A stretch of DNA of 64,000 nucleotides from Lacibacter sediminis. Lineage in GTDB: Bacteria > Bacteroidota > Bacteroidia > Chitinophagales > Chitinophagaceae. Shown one piece after another: positions 26,600 to 35,074 of the stretch (its first letter is position 1; each line of letters begins with the position of its first letter). The DNA lies in contig NZ_CP060007.1 in NCBI RefSeq assembly GCF_014168535.1, positions 4,588,001-4,652,000 of the forward strand, read 5' to 3'. The notes beneath the pieces are model-generated. The model did not search any database. It worked only from the letters and a program-made list of their open reading frames with translations, and was not told where the DNA came from. The position numbers and the translations under genes were made by a program.

Positions 26600-26923
26600 A
26601 TGAGAAATTGGAACAATTTTTGCGGAATGCTGACAATCCTGCTTTTGATCACAGCCTCAACAAAAGCCCAACAAGCTGATTCTGTGAAAGTTAAAAAAGA
26701 GACGGCCCAAATAATTCATTCTCCCATTTTTAACAAATACAACCTTCTCCAGCCATTGCCGGTCAATTCTTCAAAAAAAATTTCTACAAATCTTGGTAAT
26801 CCTTTCGCCCATTGGGGATTTATGTGCATTGGCGAATACAAGCTGGAACAAAAGACGGGCATCCCTTTAAAAGTTCGCCTTGGTTCGCTTGATTACGTAA
26901 ATAAACTGGAAGGGAAACAGTAA
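26600..26923 (+). CDS. small conserved secreted protein, unknown function
   Basis: 107 residues from ATG 26600, which is preceded by AGGA and gives a Sec signal peptide ending at STKAQQ. An earlier in-frame start at 26558 would add 14 residues. The C-terminal part (NPFAHWGFMCIGEYKLEQ and IPLKVRLGSLDYVNKLEG) looks like a short conserved motif I recall from uncharacterised Bacteroidota proteins, but I know no function. It is divergent from rpoN with 67 bases between the start codons, and ends five bases from the convergent helicase gene. Confidence 0.7.
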   Translation: MRNWNNFCGMLTILLLITASTKAQQADSVKVKKETAQIIHSPIFNKYNLLQPLPVNSSKKISTNLGNPFAHWGFMCIGEYKLEQKTGIPLKVRLGSLDYVNKLEGKQ

Positions 26924-26928
26924 GATCG

Positions 26929-29406
26929 TTACTGCACAATATTCTCTTTCATAAACTGCAAATGATTTTGCACTGCACGCACATCTGCAAAACTATACGC
27001 ATCGCCCAGGGCAATTTTATGAGCTGTGTTTGACTCTTCAGGAAACAATTCGATCCTGTTTAAAATGGTTTGGAGTTTTTCGACAGTTAATAACTGCTCC
27101 ACTTTTACTGTACCGGCTTTGATGAGATCAACTAAATGACCTTCGATTGTGCCCTCTGTCAATTTACGAGTTGCTGCTATTTCTTTAATTGTTTTCCCTT
27201 CGTTAAACAAATGAAGCGTTACAGATTTTGTGTCCTCTTTTGGTTCGGTTGATTTTTCTTTACGCTCACGCTTTGGGCTATCTTTCTTTGCTTCGATATT
27301 TGTTTCAAGACCGTGTTCTTCGCAATAGCCCATCACCATTTCTATTATTTCATCACCATACTTATCGGCTTTGGCCTTGCCAAATCCTGAAAGTAATTGA
27401 AGATGCGTTTTTGAGAAAGGCAGATAAGTGCAGATCTCCTGCAAGCTGTTACTGTTAGCCAACAAATAAATAGGCATATTCTGTTCATCGCAAATACGGT
27501 CACGCCATGTCTTTAACCGGAAATACAAATCAGGATGATTGATGCCGACAACAGTTTGCTTTTTATTGGCAGCATAACTGGTAATATTTACACGAGGTGT
27601 AACAAGATTAAGTTTGTGCCTCAAATGATCAGTGATTGAGAACGGTTGTAATCCAGATTTCAAAAAATAGATCTCGGTGTGCAATGCCGTAAACAAAGTA
27701 TTCAATTGTTCATTTACTTCGTCTGCAGCTGTTTTATGTTCGGTAATGAGTGGGTGCTGCTTTAACTGTTGTTGCAATTCTTCAAAACGTGGAATAAAAT
27801 AATTCACGGCATCTTTTACACGCTGCTGCAACTGGCTGTTTGTTTCAACAACCGGTTGTTCTTTAAGCAATTGATTGATCTGGAGTAAAAACTTTCTCGC
27901 CACAGATTGTTCCTGTTGAAATTGAAATTGCATGTTACCGATCCATTCTTCTGCTCCCTCATTCAATTCAAATTTATGTTTGCTTGCAACCTGCATCAAC
28001 AGTTTTAACGCCAATGCTGTTTGTTGAAATGTAAATAATTCTTCCAGTAATTGTTGTGAGAAGGCTTTTCGTGCTTCTTCAAATCGTTGGGGCAAAGAAC
28101 CTTTTGGCGACAATGCTTTTTGCCCATCAACTACCTGCTGATTACTGAAGATCACATTGGGTTGAATTTTTGACAACAACACAATTCCTTCTAAACTGGT
28201 GCAACGGCTTAATGCAACGTAAACCTGTCCACTGGTGAATGAAAGACCGGCATCGATCATTACTTTTTCAAATGTTAAGCCCTGACTTTTATGAATAGTA
28301 ATGGCCCAAGCCAATCGCAATGGATATTGTTCGAATGTTCCCAACACATCCTGTTCAAGTTTTCCATCGGTGCGATTAAGTGTGTAACGTGAATGATCCC
28401 ATGTTTCCTTTTGTACACGGATGTTTTCATTGCCACATCTTACAATCACTTCTTCATCACTTAATGAATGCACCACACCGATCTTTCCATTGAAGAAACG
28501 TTTGCTTAGAGTGTCATTTTTCAGAAACATCACCTGTGCACCTTCTCTCAACACCAACTCTGCATCGGCCGGATAACTATTCTCCGGGAACTCGCCATCA
28601 ATTGCTGCTTTGTAAGTATAAGGTGGTGCTGTTAACCGTTGCAATTGCTGACGGTTAATTAATTCTGCCTGGTTATTGTGAGATGTGAGTGTAATGAATG
28701 TTTCATCACGATCGGGTTGAAAGCCGGGTTGATAACGTTCATTCAATATTTCCAGATCATCCGCATCAAGCTGATTGTTACGCACCTTGTTCAGCAAGCG
28801 AACAAACTGTTCTTCTTTTTGTCGGTAGATCGTTGTGAGTTCGATCAGCAAAGGCATTTGTTCCTGTATGGCTTTACTGTCGAAAAAGAAAGTAGAATTA
28901 TAATATTCCTGCAACACAGCCCATTCATGATTTTGTGCAACGGGCGGCAACTGAAACAAGTCACCGATTAACAATAGTTGCACGCCACCAAACGGAAGTT
29001 CATATTGGTAGCGAACACTTCTTAAAATTGTATCGATAGCATCCATTACATCGCAACGCACCATACTCACTTCATCAATAATAAGCACTTCCATTTTGCG
29101 AAGCAACTGTAAACGTTGTTTGTTATAACGAATCTTCGAAAGCAATTCCTGCTTACCTGCATTGGTTGGCAGCAAAGGATGCAAAGGCAATTGAAACAAA
29201 CTGTGTAACGTAACACCTCCTGCATTGATCGCAGCCACACCTGTGGGTGCAGCAACAATAGTATTCTTCGCAGTATGTTCTTTCAGATATTTAAGGAAAG
29301 TTGTTTTGCCTGTTCCGGCCTTACCGGTAAGGAACACGCTTTCCTGCGTTTCGGTAACAAACCGATACGCTAATTCAAACCTTTCGTTGCGTTCCACAGA
29401 TTGCAT
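26929..29406 (-). CDS. PIF1-like SF1 helicase with HRDC and C-terminal HTH domains
   Basis: 825 residues from ATG (complement of 29404-29406), chosen over an upstream TTG because MQSVERNERFELAYRFV begins the conserved part. It has Walker A GKAGTGKTT (about residues 28-36), Walker B VLIIDEVSMVR, and the late helicase motif AWAITIHKSQGLTFEKVMID. After a long coiled, Gln/Leu-rich middle comes an HRDC-type domain (LKTWRDRICDEQNMPIYLL, followed by LLSGFGKAKADKYG). A C-terminal winged-helix segment follows (TLHLFNEGKTIKEIAATRKL). It is probably a 5'-3' DNA helicase in genome maintenance. It follows the ssb gene on the same strand with an 84-base gap. Confidence 0.88.
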   Translation of the reverse strand: MQSVERNERFELAYRFVTETQESVFLTGKAGTGKTTFLKYLKEHTAKNTIVAAPTGVAAINAGGVTLHSLFQLPLHPLLPTNAGKQELLSKIRYNKQRLQLLRKMEVLIIDEVSMVRCDVMDAIDTILRSVRYQYELPFGGVQLLLIGDLFQLPPVAQNHEWAVLQEYYNSTFFFDSKAIQEQMPLLIELTTIYRQKEEQFVRLLNKVRNNQLDADDLEILNERYQPGFQPDRDETFITLTSHNNQAELINRQQLQRLTAPPYTYKAAIDGEFPENSYPADAELVLREGAQVMFLKNDTLSKRFFNGKIGVVHSLSDEEVIVRCGNENIRVQKETWDHSRYTLNRTDGKLEQDVLGTFEQYPLRLAWAITIHKSQGLTFEKVMIDAGLSFTSGQVYVALSRCTSLEGIVLLSKIQPNVIFSNQQVVDGQKALSPKGSLPQRFEEARKAFSQQLLEELFTFQQTALALKLLMQVASKHKFELNEGAEEWIGNMQFQFQQEQSVARKFLLQINQLLKEQPVVETNSQLQQRVKDAVNYFIPRFEELQQQLKQHPLITEHKTAADEVNEQLNTLFTALHTEIYFLKSGLQPFSITDHLRHKLNLVTPRVNITSYAANKKQTVVGINHPDLYFRLKTWRDRICDEQNMPIYLLANSNSLQEICTYLPFSKTHLQLLSGFGKAKADKYGDEIIEMVMGYCEEHGLETNIEAKKDSPKRERKEKSTEPKEDTKSVTLHLFNEGKTIKEIAATRKLTEGTIEGHLVDLIKAGTVKVEQLLTVEKLQTILNRIELFPEESNTAHKIALGDAYSFADVRAVQNHLQFMKENIVQ

Positions 29407-29490
29407 AAATGATAAATTAATAGATAAGACGCTGGTAATCGATTGCCGTGCCGCCAAAGTTAATGATCAAACATAACTTCAATCTTTCAA

Positions 29491-29835
29491 TCAATTCATG
29501 TCTTTTCCACCGAGCATTAAAATTTCACTTACCTGCACTTCAGTGATGTATTTCTTATTTCCGTCTTTATCGTTATAACTGCGGTTGATGAGTTTACCCT
29601 CAATCATCACCTCCTTTCCTTTCGACAAATACTTTTCAGCGATCTCGGCTACCTTACCCCAGGCCACAAGTGTGTGCCATTGTGTTTCGGTGATCTTTTC
29701 GCCTTTAGCATTGCGATAGCTTTCACTGGTGGCAACGTTAAAGCGTGCCATTTTCTTTCCGCTTTCCAATGTTCTTACTTCAGGTGCATTACCGAGGTTA
29801 CCGATCAATTGCACTTTGTTTTTTAATGCGTACAT
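29491..29835 (-). CDS. ssb: single-stranded DNA-binding protein (short form)
   Basis: A 114-residue OB-fold protein beginning MYALKNKVQLIGNLGNAPEV, with the conserved TQWHTLVAWGKVAEIAEKYL and GKEVMIEGKLINRSY segments. It protects single-stranded DNA. It lacks the glycine/proline-rich linker and the acidic partner-docking tail (DDDIPF type) of standard bacterial SSB, ending instead in LMLGGKDMN. It may therefore be a second SSB paralog rather than the replication SSB. It is upstream of the PIF1-like helicase gene on the same strand, a functional pairing on DNA. Confidence 0.9.
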   Translation of the reverse strand: MYALKNKVQLIGNLGNAPEVRTLESGKKMARFNVATSESYRNAKGEKITETQWHTLVAWGKVAEIAEKYLSKGKEVMIEGKLINRSYNDKDGNKKYITEVQVSEILMLGGKDMN

Positions 29836-29985
29836 AAGTTTGAAATTTGCCGCCCGTAGTTTGTACAGGCGAGGTTTAAAAATTTGTTATCTCAATCAGC
29901 GGTACTAGCTTTCCCGTTGACAACACAAAGATGCCCTGCTGCAAAAACGATAGTCGGTTGTTAACCGTTTCTTCCCGAAGCTAAA

Positions 29986-30007
29986 CGTGTAAAAACGTTT
30001 GCACACG
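29986..30007. promoter_or_regulatory. LacI-type palindromic operator candidate
   Basis: A 22-base near-perfect palindrome: outer arms CGTGT and ACACG, central AAACGTTT, with only two mismatched pairs. The centre fits the AAnCGnTT core of LacI/PurR-family operators. Its right half contains TTTG at 29998-30001, which with TATCTTAT at 30021-30028 could be the -33/-7 promoter of the gene at 30046, so a bound repressor would block it. The 29836-30045 gap otherwise shows nothing I recognise. Confidence 0.45.
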
Positions 30008-30045
30008 GATAAATTCGTTGTATCTTATCCGCCAAAAGCATTGCT

Positions 30046-30423
30046 ATGACTGCATCTGACAATAAAACCTGTCTCGCCTGCGGCAAAACACTAAAAGGGA
30101 GAGTTGATAAGAAATTCTGTGATGATTACTGCCGTAATAATTACAATAACCAGCAAAAAGCAAAAGGAAGTCACAGCAGTTTTGTACGCAACATCAACAA
30201 TACTTTATTAAAGAACAGGAAGATATTGGAAAGCCTTTTGCCTGATGCTGAGGAAACCGCCAAAGCCAATAAAGACAAACTGCAAAGGCTGGGTTTTCAC
30301 TTTAAATACATCACACATCTCTACACAACAAAAACAGGCAAGACCTATTTCTATTGTTACGATTACGGTTACCTGCCGTTGGAACATGATTGGTTCCTGA
30401 TCGTAAAAAAGAAAGAAGAATAA
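30046..30423 (+). CDS. zinc-ribbon protein of unknown function
   Basis: A 125-residue cytosolic protein. The N-terminus has a four-cysteine zinc-binding pattern, CLACGKTLKG followed by KKFCDDYCRNN (C-x2-C, then C-x3-C), like the small zinc ribbons of DUF2116-type proteins. The C-terminal part (FHFKYITHLYTTKTGKTYFYCYDYGYLPL) is aromatic-rich and looks folded, but I do not recognise a function. It is divergent from ssb and ends two bases from the convergent LacI-family gene. Confidence 0.75.
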   Translation: MTASDNKTCLACGKTLKGRVDKKFCDDYCRNNYNNQQKAKGSHSSFVRNINNTLLKNRKILESLLPDAEETAKANKDKLQRLGFHFKYITHLYTTKTGKTYFYCYDYGYLPLEHDWFLIVKKKEE

Positions 30424-30425
30424 GA

Positions 30426-31457
30426 TTATGATTTAATGGCCGACCCTCTGATCAATAACTCAGGCGTAAGTACCCGTTTTTCAAAATCCTTTACCGGCCG
30501 TTTACTTTCTACCAACTGTAACAAAAGTTCCGTAGCAGCTCTTCCCATTTCTTCTGCCGGCTGACGAATCACTGTCAACGGCGGATCAACCAACTCAGCA
30601 ATATCAGAATTTGAAAATCCGATCAATGCCATGTCTTTTGGAATATCCAATCCACGGCGTTTGAGTGTCTTCACACAGCCGGTTGTTAATTTATCACTGG
30701 TAGTAATTACTGCATCGGGCTTTTGTTTCAACGTAAGCAGCTTGTTCATGGCTTCTTCCACTTCCGAAAAAACCATACCTCCGTAAAAACAATGTTGCAC
30801 ATATTCTTTGCTGTAGGAAATGTTATGCGCTTTCAATGCATCATGGTAACCGGCCAAACGTTCTGCTGTAATCGATAAAAACTCAGAACCTGCCAATGCA
30901 GCAATACGTTTAAACCCTTGCTTGATAAAATGCTCAGTAGCATCATAAGCACCACGGTAATTATCAACAATTACTTTATGCGTATCAATATCGTCATGAA
31001 TGCGATCGAACAGCACAATCGGCATGCCACGTGCATGCAATGCTTTGATATGCGTAAGATCAGTTGTTTCAGTTGATAAAGAAATGATCACCCCATCAAC
31101 TGAACGTGATGCAAGGAACTGGAGATCGATCACTTCACGTTCGTATGACTCCCGACTTTGCGAAACAATAACATTATAACCTCTGTCATATGCGATCGAT
31201 TCAATTCCATTGATCACCTGTGAGAAAAACGTATTGGCAATTTCACACACCACCACACCAATGGAGCGGCTACGCTTTTCTTTCAAACTTAAGGCAATGG
31301 GATTGGGCCGGTAATTGAGTTTCTCTGCGCATTCCAAAACCAGTTGTTTGGTTTCGGCACTGATCTCATGACTGTCACGCAAGGCCCTCGATACAGTTGA
31401 TGTGGAAAGGCCCAATGCTTTAGCAATATCTTTTATCGTTACAGCTTCAAACTTCAT
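30426..31457 (-). CDS. LacI family transcriptional regulator of the pectin locus
   Basis: A 343-residue regulator. The N-terminal helix-turn-helix TIKDIAKALGLSTSTVSRAL is followed by the hinge helix NYRPNPIALSLKEKRS, and then a periplasmic-binding-protein-like effector domain (GVVVCEIANTFFSQVINGIE to the C-terminus). It is divergent from the pectin susC gene. The shared LacI-type elements at 31604 and 54021 are good candidates for its binding sites. The effector is likely a pectin breakdown product such as galacturonate or 2-keto-3-deoxygluconate, which is inference. A TATCTTTA octamer (complement of 31474-31481) could be its own -7 element. Confidence 0.92.
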   Translation of the reverse strand: MKFEAVTIKDIAKALGLSTSTVSRALRDSHEISAETKQLVLECAEKLNYRPNPIALSLKEKRSRSIGVVVCEIANTFFSQVINGIESIAYDRGYNVIVSQSRESYEREVIDLQFLASRSVDGVIISLSTETTDLTHIKALHARGMPIVLFDRIHDDIDTHKVIVDNYRGAYDATEHFIKQGFKRIAALAGSEFLSITAERLAGYHDALKAHNISYSKEYVQHCFYGGMVFSEVEEAMNKLLTLKQKPDAVITTSDKLTTGCVKTLKRRGLDIPKDMALIGFSNSDIAELVDPPLTVIRQPAEEMGRAATELLLQLVESKRPVKDFEKRVLTPELLIRGSAIKS

Positions 31458-31590
31458 ATAATCAATCTTACGGTTAAAGATAGTTTATTCACGCCTGAAA
31501 TGATGGACCACTTCCGGCCTGGATACATAACCTGTTGCAAATCATTTTTTTGATAAAACAGACAGGGCAGGATAGTTGTTTAAAAAATGG

Positions 31591-31621
31591 CATCGTTCTC
31601 GGGAACGATTGCGTAAATAAA
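31591..31621 (+). promoter_or_regulatory. LacI-type operator candidate, pectin susC promoter
   Basis: A palindrome ATCGTTCT / GGAACGAT (31592-31609, centre CG, one mismatch) runs into AACGATTGCGTAAATAAA (31604-31621). The identical 18 bases occur at 54021-54038 before the GH28 gene. The right half GATTGCGT resembles the PurR/LacI half-site GTTTGCGT. The element begins 54 bases upstream of the predicted -7 element, the same distance as at the second promoter. Confidence 0.6.
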
Positions 31622-31634
31622 AGGTTTTAAACCC

Positions 31635-31665
31635 TTCAGTAATCCTCAAAATGTGCCTAGACTTG
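31635..31665 (+). promoter_or_regulatory. predicted promoter of the pectin susC unit
   Basis: TAGACTTG (31658-31665) matches seven of eight positions of TAnnTTTG. TTC at 31635-31637 stands where TTG (-33) is expected, 20 bases upstream. The spacing is the same as in the promoter predicted at 54052-54082. Confidence 0.45.
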
Positions 31666-31827
31666 TTACGACAACAGAACGGAATTGCTTGCTAAAACAT
31701 AAGTCGCCAGACCGTCTCTAATTCAACAGCCATTTAGTTAACGATTCAAAAAATCAGTTTCTTTTAAACCCACTTTTTATCGTGGTTGTGTGACCCGGTA
31801 AAAAATCAATTCTAAACAAAGCGTAGT

Positions 31828-34800
31828 ATGAAACAATCTTTACTCCTGCTTTTGCTTTTGACATGCGGCACTTTGCTATTTGCCCAAAACCGCCAAATCA
31901 AAGGAAAAGTTATGGATGACGCCGGTGCACCGCTTCAAGGTGTTAACGTGTTATTAAGCGGATCACAAAAAGGAGTGCAAACTGATGCAGCCGGAAGTTT
32001 TACGATTGAGGTGCAGGGATCAGGTGCAGTATCACTTGTGATCAGTTACAGCGGTTATAAATCGCAAACTGTAAGAGTTGATGGCAAATCCGAAGTGTCG
32101 ATTAGTCTTGAAAAAGATGTAAGTACTTTGGAAGATGTAGTGGTGATTGGTTATGGATCTATTAAACGTAAAGATCTTACCGGTACAGTTTCTTCCATCG
32201 GTGCAACTGAGCTTTCAAAGATTCCTGTTGCAAGTGCAGCTGAAGCCATCACTGGCCGTTTGCCAGGTGTACAGGTAACAACTGTTGATGGCGCACCGGG
32301 TGCAGAAATTGTCATTCGTATACGTGGCGGCGGCTCTGTAACACAGGATAATTCTCCTTTATACATTGTAGATGGTTTTCCTGTAAACAGCATCAACGAC
32401 ATTGCGCCTGCAGACATTGCGAGTATCGACATCTTAAAAGATGCAGCCACGTCAGCCATTTATGGTGCAAGAGGTGCCAATGGTGTTGTGATCATCACCA
32501 CCAAATCGGCAAAAGCAGGTAAAACAACTGTTTCGTTTAATTCTTTCGGTAGTGCCCGCACATTGCCCCGTCAGCTCGACGTGCTTTCACCTTACGAATT
32601 TGTATTGGCGAATTATGAGTATGCAAGATTGCGTAGTCAAAGTGAAGTAGACAATTTCAGCAAATACTTTGGTGTGTATGAAGATCTGGAACTATATAAA
32701 TATCAGAAAGGAACAAACTGGCAAAAAGAATTGTTTGGGAAACCGGTTTACTCTCAGCAACATAATATTAGCATTACAGGTGGTACTTCTAAAACAAAAT
32801 TCAGTTTAAGTGGAACGAATAATACAGACCAGGGTTTGATGAAGGGATCAGGTTACATGCGTAACTATCTCAACTTTAAATTAAACCATGAGCTTGCAAA
32901 AACATTAAAGCTGGATTATTCAACACGTTTCATACATACAGTTATTGATGGGGCAGGTTCTTCCGGTTCATCAAGTATTCGTATTGGCGATGCTATCACT
33001 ACCCGTCCTGTAAACGGTCTTGCTGATTTTATTCAACTTGACAATACAGGTACTGATGATGATTATGAACAATTCCTGAAAAGTCTTGTCAGTCCAACAA
33101 AACTTCTTGAACAGGACTACCGCAAACGTTTAGCTCATACGTTAAATATGAACGTTGCCGGAACATGGACTGTGATCCCTAGTCTTACCTACCGTTCTGA
33201 ATTTGGTATGGACCTCACTTTCGGTCAGCAGAAACGTTACTATGGTCCTTTAACCAGTACGTCACGAAACGAAGGTGGTAATCTTCCACTGGGAGAGATC
33301 ACTAATTCAAATGGACGTAGTTTCCGCTGGGCCAACACGCTCACTTACAAAATGGAATTTGGTAAGCATGACTTTACAATTCTTGGTGGACAAGAGATCA
33401 ATATCCTGAACAAAGGATTTTCAGAATACAACCGTGCGAAACTCTTTGTTGAAAACACAACACCAGAGCGCATGTTTGCAAACATGACACTTGGTACGCA
33501 GGACAGACATACGACTACTGTTCAGGCAGGTCAAAAAATTGCTTCATTCTTTGGACGGATAAACTACCAATATGATTCACGTTACCTGCTTACGCTTACC
33601 ATTCGTTCTGATGCATCTACCAAGTTTGCGCCCGGCAGACAGTGGGGTTACTTTCCTGCAGCATCTTTTGCATGGCGAGTATCACAAGAAGATTTCATGA
33701 GCAATGTGAAGTTTGTGGACGATTTGAAATTCCGTATCAGTTACGGTGCTGTCGGAAACGATCGTATTGCTGATAATATCTGGAGAGTATTGTTTGCTCC
33801 ATCAGACAACAGAACAATTGGTTTTGCTGATGTAGCCAACCCCTACTATACGTATGCAACAAGATCGTTGCCCAATCCTTTTGTACAGTGGGAAACAAAT
33901 ATTACACGAAATGTAGGTCTTGATTTCGCTATGTTCAAACAACGTTTATCAGGTACATTGGATGTTTACTGGAACAGTGCAAAAAATCTGTTAGTTGAAA
34001 CAGACATTCCGCCAACAACAGGTTTTACGGTGCAGCAACAAAATATTGGTCAAACTTCTAACAAGGGTATTGAACTTGGTTTAACAGGCACCATTATCCA
34101 AAAGAAAAACTTTACGCTGAGTGCAACATTCAACATTGGTTTAAACAGATCAAAAATTGATAATCTGGGCGGCCCACTTGAAAAATCATTGCAGTCGAAT
34201 TGGGGCAGTACCGATCTCCGATCACAGGACGATTACCGTGTGTATGTTGGACAAACAATTGGCTTGATGTATGGCTATGTAACAGATGGCATGTACACTG
34301 TAGATGATTTTGCTTCCTATAATCCAATCACAAGAACATATGCTTTAAAACCAGGAGTAACCAACATCCAAACATTCCTTGGCGGTATTGGTTTGCGCCC
34401 CGGCGTAATGAAATTGAAAGACCTGAATAATGATGGAATTATTACAGCAGCCGATCGTAGAGTTATTGGCAGTGCATTGCCAAAATATTCTGGTGGTTTC
34501 GGACTGAATGCAGTTGTGAAAGATTTCGACATCAGTGCATTTTTCAATTATGTGGTAGGAAACGATGTGTATAATACCGGAAAGATTTCCTTCAACCAGT
34601 TTTACCGCACTACCTATGGTAACATGTTGAATACAGTTAATTCAAGCAACCGTTTTAAATACATTGATGCCGCAGGAAATCTTGTTACTGATCTTACAGA
34701 GTTAGGCAAGATGAATGCAAACGCTACAATATGGTCACCATTCTCATTCGGAAATGCTACACCGGTATTTCATTCATGGGCTGTTGAAGATGGTTCGTTC

Positions 34801-35046
34801 CTGCGTTTGAATAACCTTACTGTTGGTTATTCATTACCCAAACGTATCATTTCAACCATGCGTATGTCTAAGCTGCGTGTATATGCTACTGTATATAATG
34901 CATTCCTATGGACAAAATATTCTGGTTTCGATCCTGAAGTGAGCACTACAAGAAGTGATGGCTATTCACAATTAACACCTGGTGTTGATTATTCAAGCTA
35001 TCCCAAGAGCCGCAACTTTACTGTAGGTATAAACGTAACATTCTAA
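31828..35046 (+). CDS. SusC/RagA-family TonB-dependent transporter (pectin locus)
   Basis: A 1072-residue outer-membrane importer. A Sec signal peptide ends at TLLFAQ, followed by a carboxypeptidase-regulatory-like domain (IKGKVMDDAGAPLQGVNVLL), the SusC signature LEDVVVIGYG, and a plug with IRIRGGGSV and SIDILKDAATSAIYGARGA. The beta-barrel ends in FTVGINVTF with the terminal Phe. It is the first gene of the pectin locus, and all downstream enzymes act on homogalacturonan or rhamnogalacturonan, so pectic oligosaccharides are the likely cargo. It has the standard partner SusD 28 bases downstream. Confidence 0.95.
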   Translation: MKQSLLLLLLLTCGTLLFAQNRQIKGKVMDDAGAPLQGVNVLLSGSQKGVQTDAAGSFTIEVQGSGAVSLVISYSGYKSQTVRVDGKSEVSISLEKDVSTLEDVVVIGYGSIKRKDLTGTVSSIGATELSKIPVASAAEAITGRLPGVQVTTVDGAPGAEIVIRIRGGGSVTQDNSPLYIVDGFPVNSINDIAPADIASIDILKDAATSAIYGARGANGVVIITTKSAKAGKTTVSFNSFGSARTLPRQLDVLSPYEFVLANYEYARLRSQSEVDNFSKYFGVYEDLELYKYQKGTNWQKELFGKPVYSQQHNISITGGTSKTKFSLSGTNNTDQGLMKGSGYMRNYLNFKLNHELAKTLKLDYSTRFIHTVIDGAGSSGSSSIRIGDAITTRPVNGLADFIQLDNTGTDDDYEQFLKSLVSPTKLLEQDYRKRLAHTLNMNVAGTWTVIPSLTYRSEFGMDLTFGQQKRYYGPLTSTSRNEGGNLPLGEITNSNGRSFRWANTLTYKMEFGKHDFTILGGQEINILNKGFSEYNRAKLFVENTTPERMFANMTLGTQDRHTTTVQAGQKIASFFGRINYQYDSRYLLTLTIRSDASTKFAPGRQWGYFPAASFAWRVSQEDFMSNVKFVDDLKFRISYGAVGNDRIADNIWRVLFAPSDNRTIGFADVANPYYTYATRSLPNPFVQWETNITRNVGLDFAMFKQRLSGTLDVYWNSAKNLLVETDIPPTTGFTVQQQNIGQTSNKGIELGLTGTIIQKKNFTLSATFNIGLNRSKIDNLGGPLEKSLQSNWGSTDLRSQDDYRVYVGQTIGLMYGYVTDGMYTVDDFASYNPITRTYALKPGVTNIQTFLGGIGLRPGVMKLKDLNNDGIITAADRRVIGSALPKYSGGFGLNAVVKDFDISAFFNYVVGNDVYNTGKISFNQFYRTTYGNMLNTVNSSNRFKYIDAAGNLVTDLTELGKMNANATIWSPFSFGNATPVFHSWAVEDGSFLRLNNLTVGYSLPKRIISTMRMSKLRVYATVYNAFLWTKYSGFDPEVSTTRSDGYSQLTPGVDYSSYPKSRNFTVGINVTF

Positions 35047-35074
35047 AGGTTTCATTCATTCAAAAGCATTTGCT

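Larger units (their letters stand above)
31458..31827. promoter_or_regulatory. 370-base control region between LacI gene and pectin susC
   Basis: A gene-free divergent region. It holds the candidate LacI-type element (31591-31621), a -7-like octamer TAGACTTG at 31658-31665 with TTC at 31635-31637 as a weak -33, and a second AACGATT copy at 31740. A leader of about 160 bases runs to the susC start. I see no hairpin riboswitch or terminator that I can defend. Confidence 0.6.

Noticed and set aside
25036..26652. Longer rpoN form with 40 extra N-terminal residues
   Set aside because: The extra part is hydrophobic and unlike any sigma-54 N-terminus. The conserved region I starts at the ATG at 26532.
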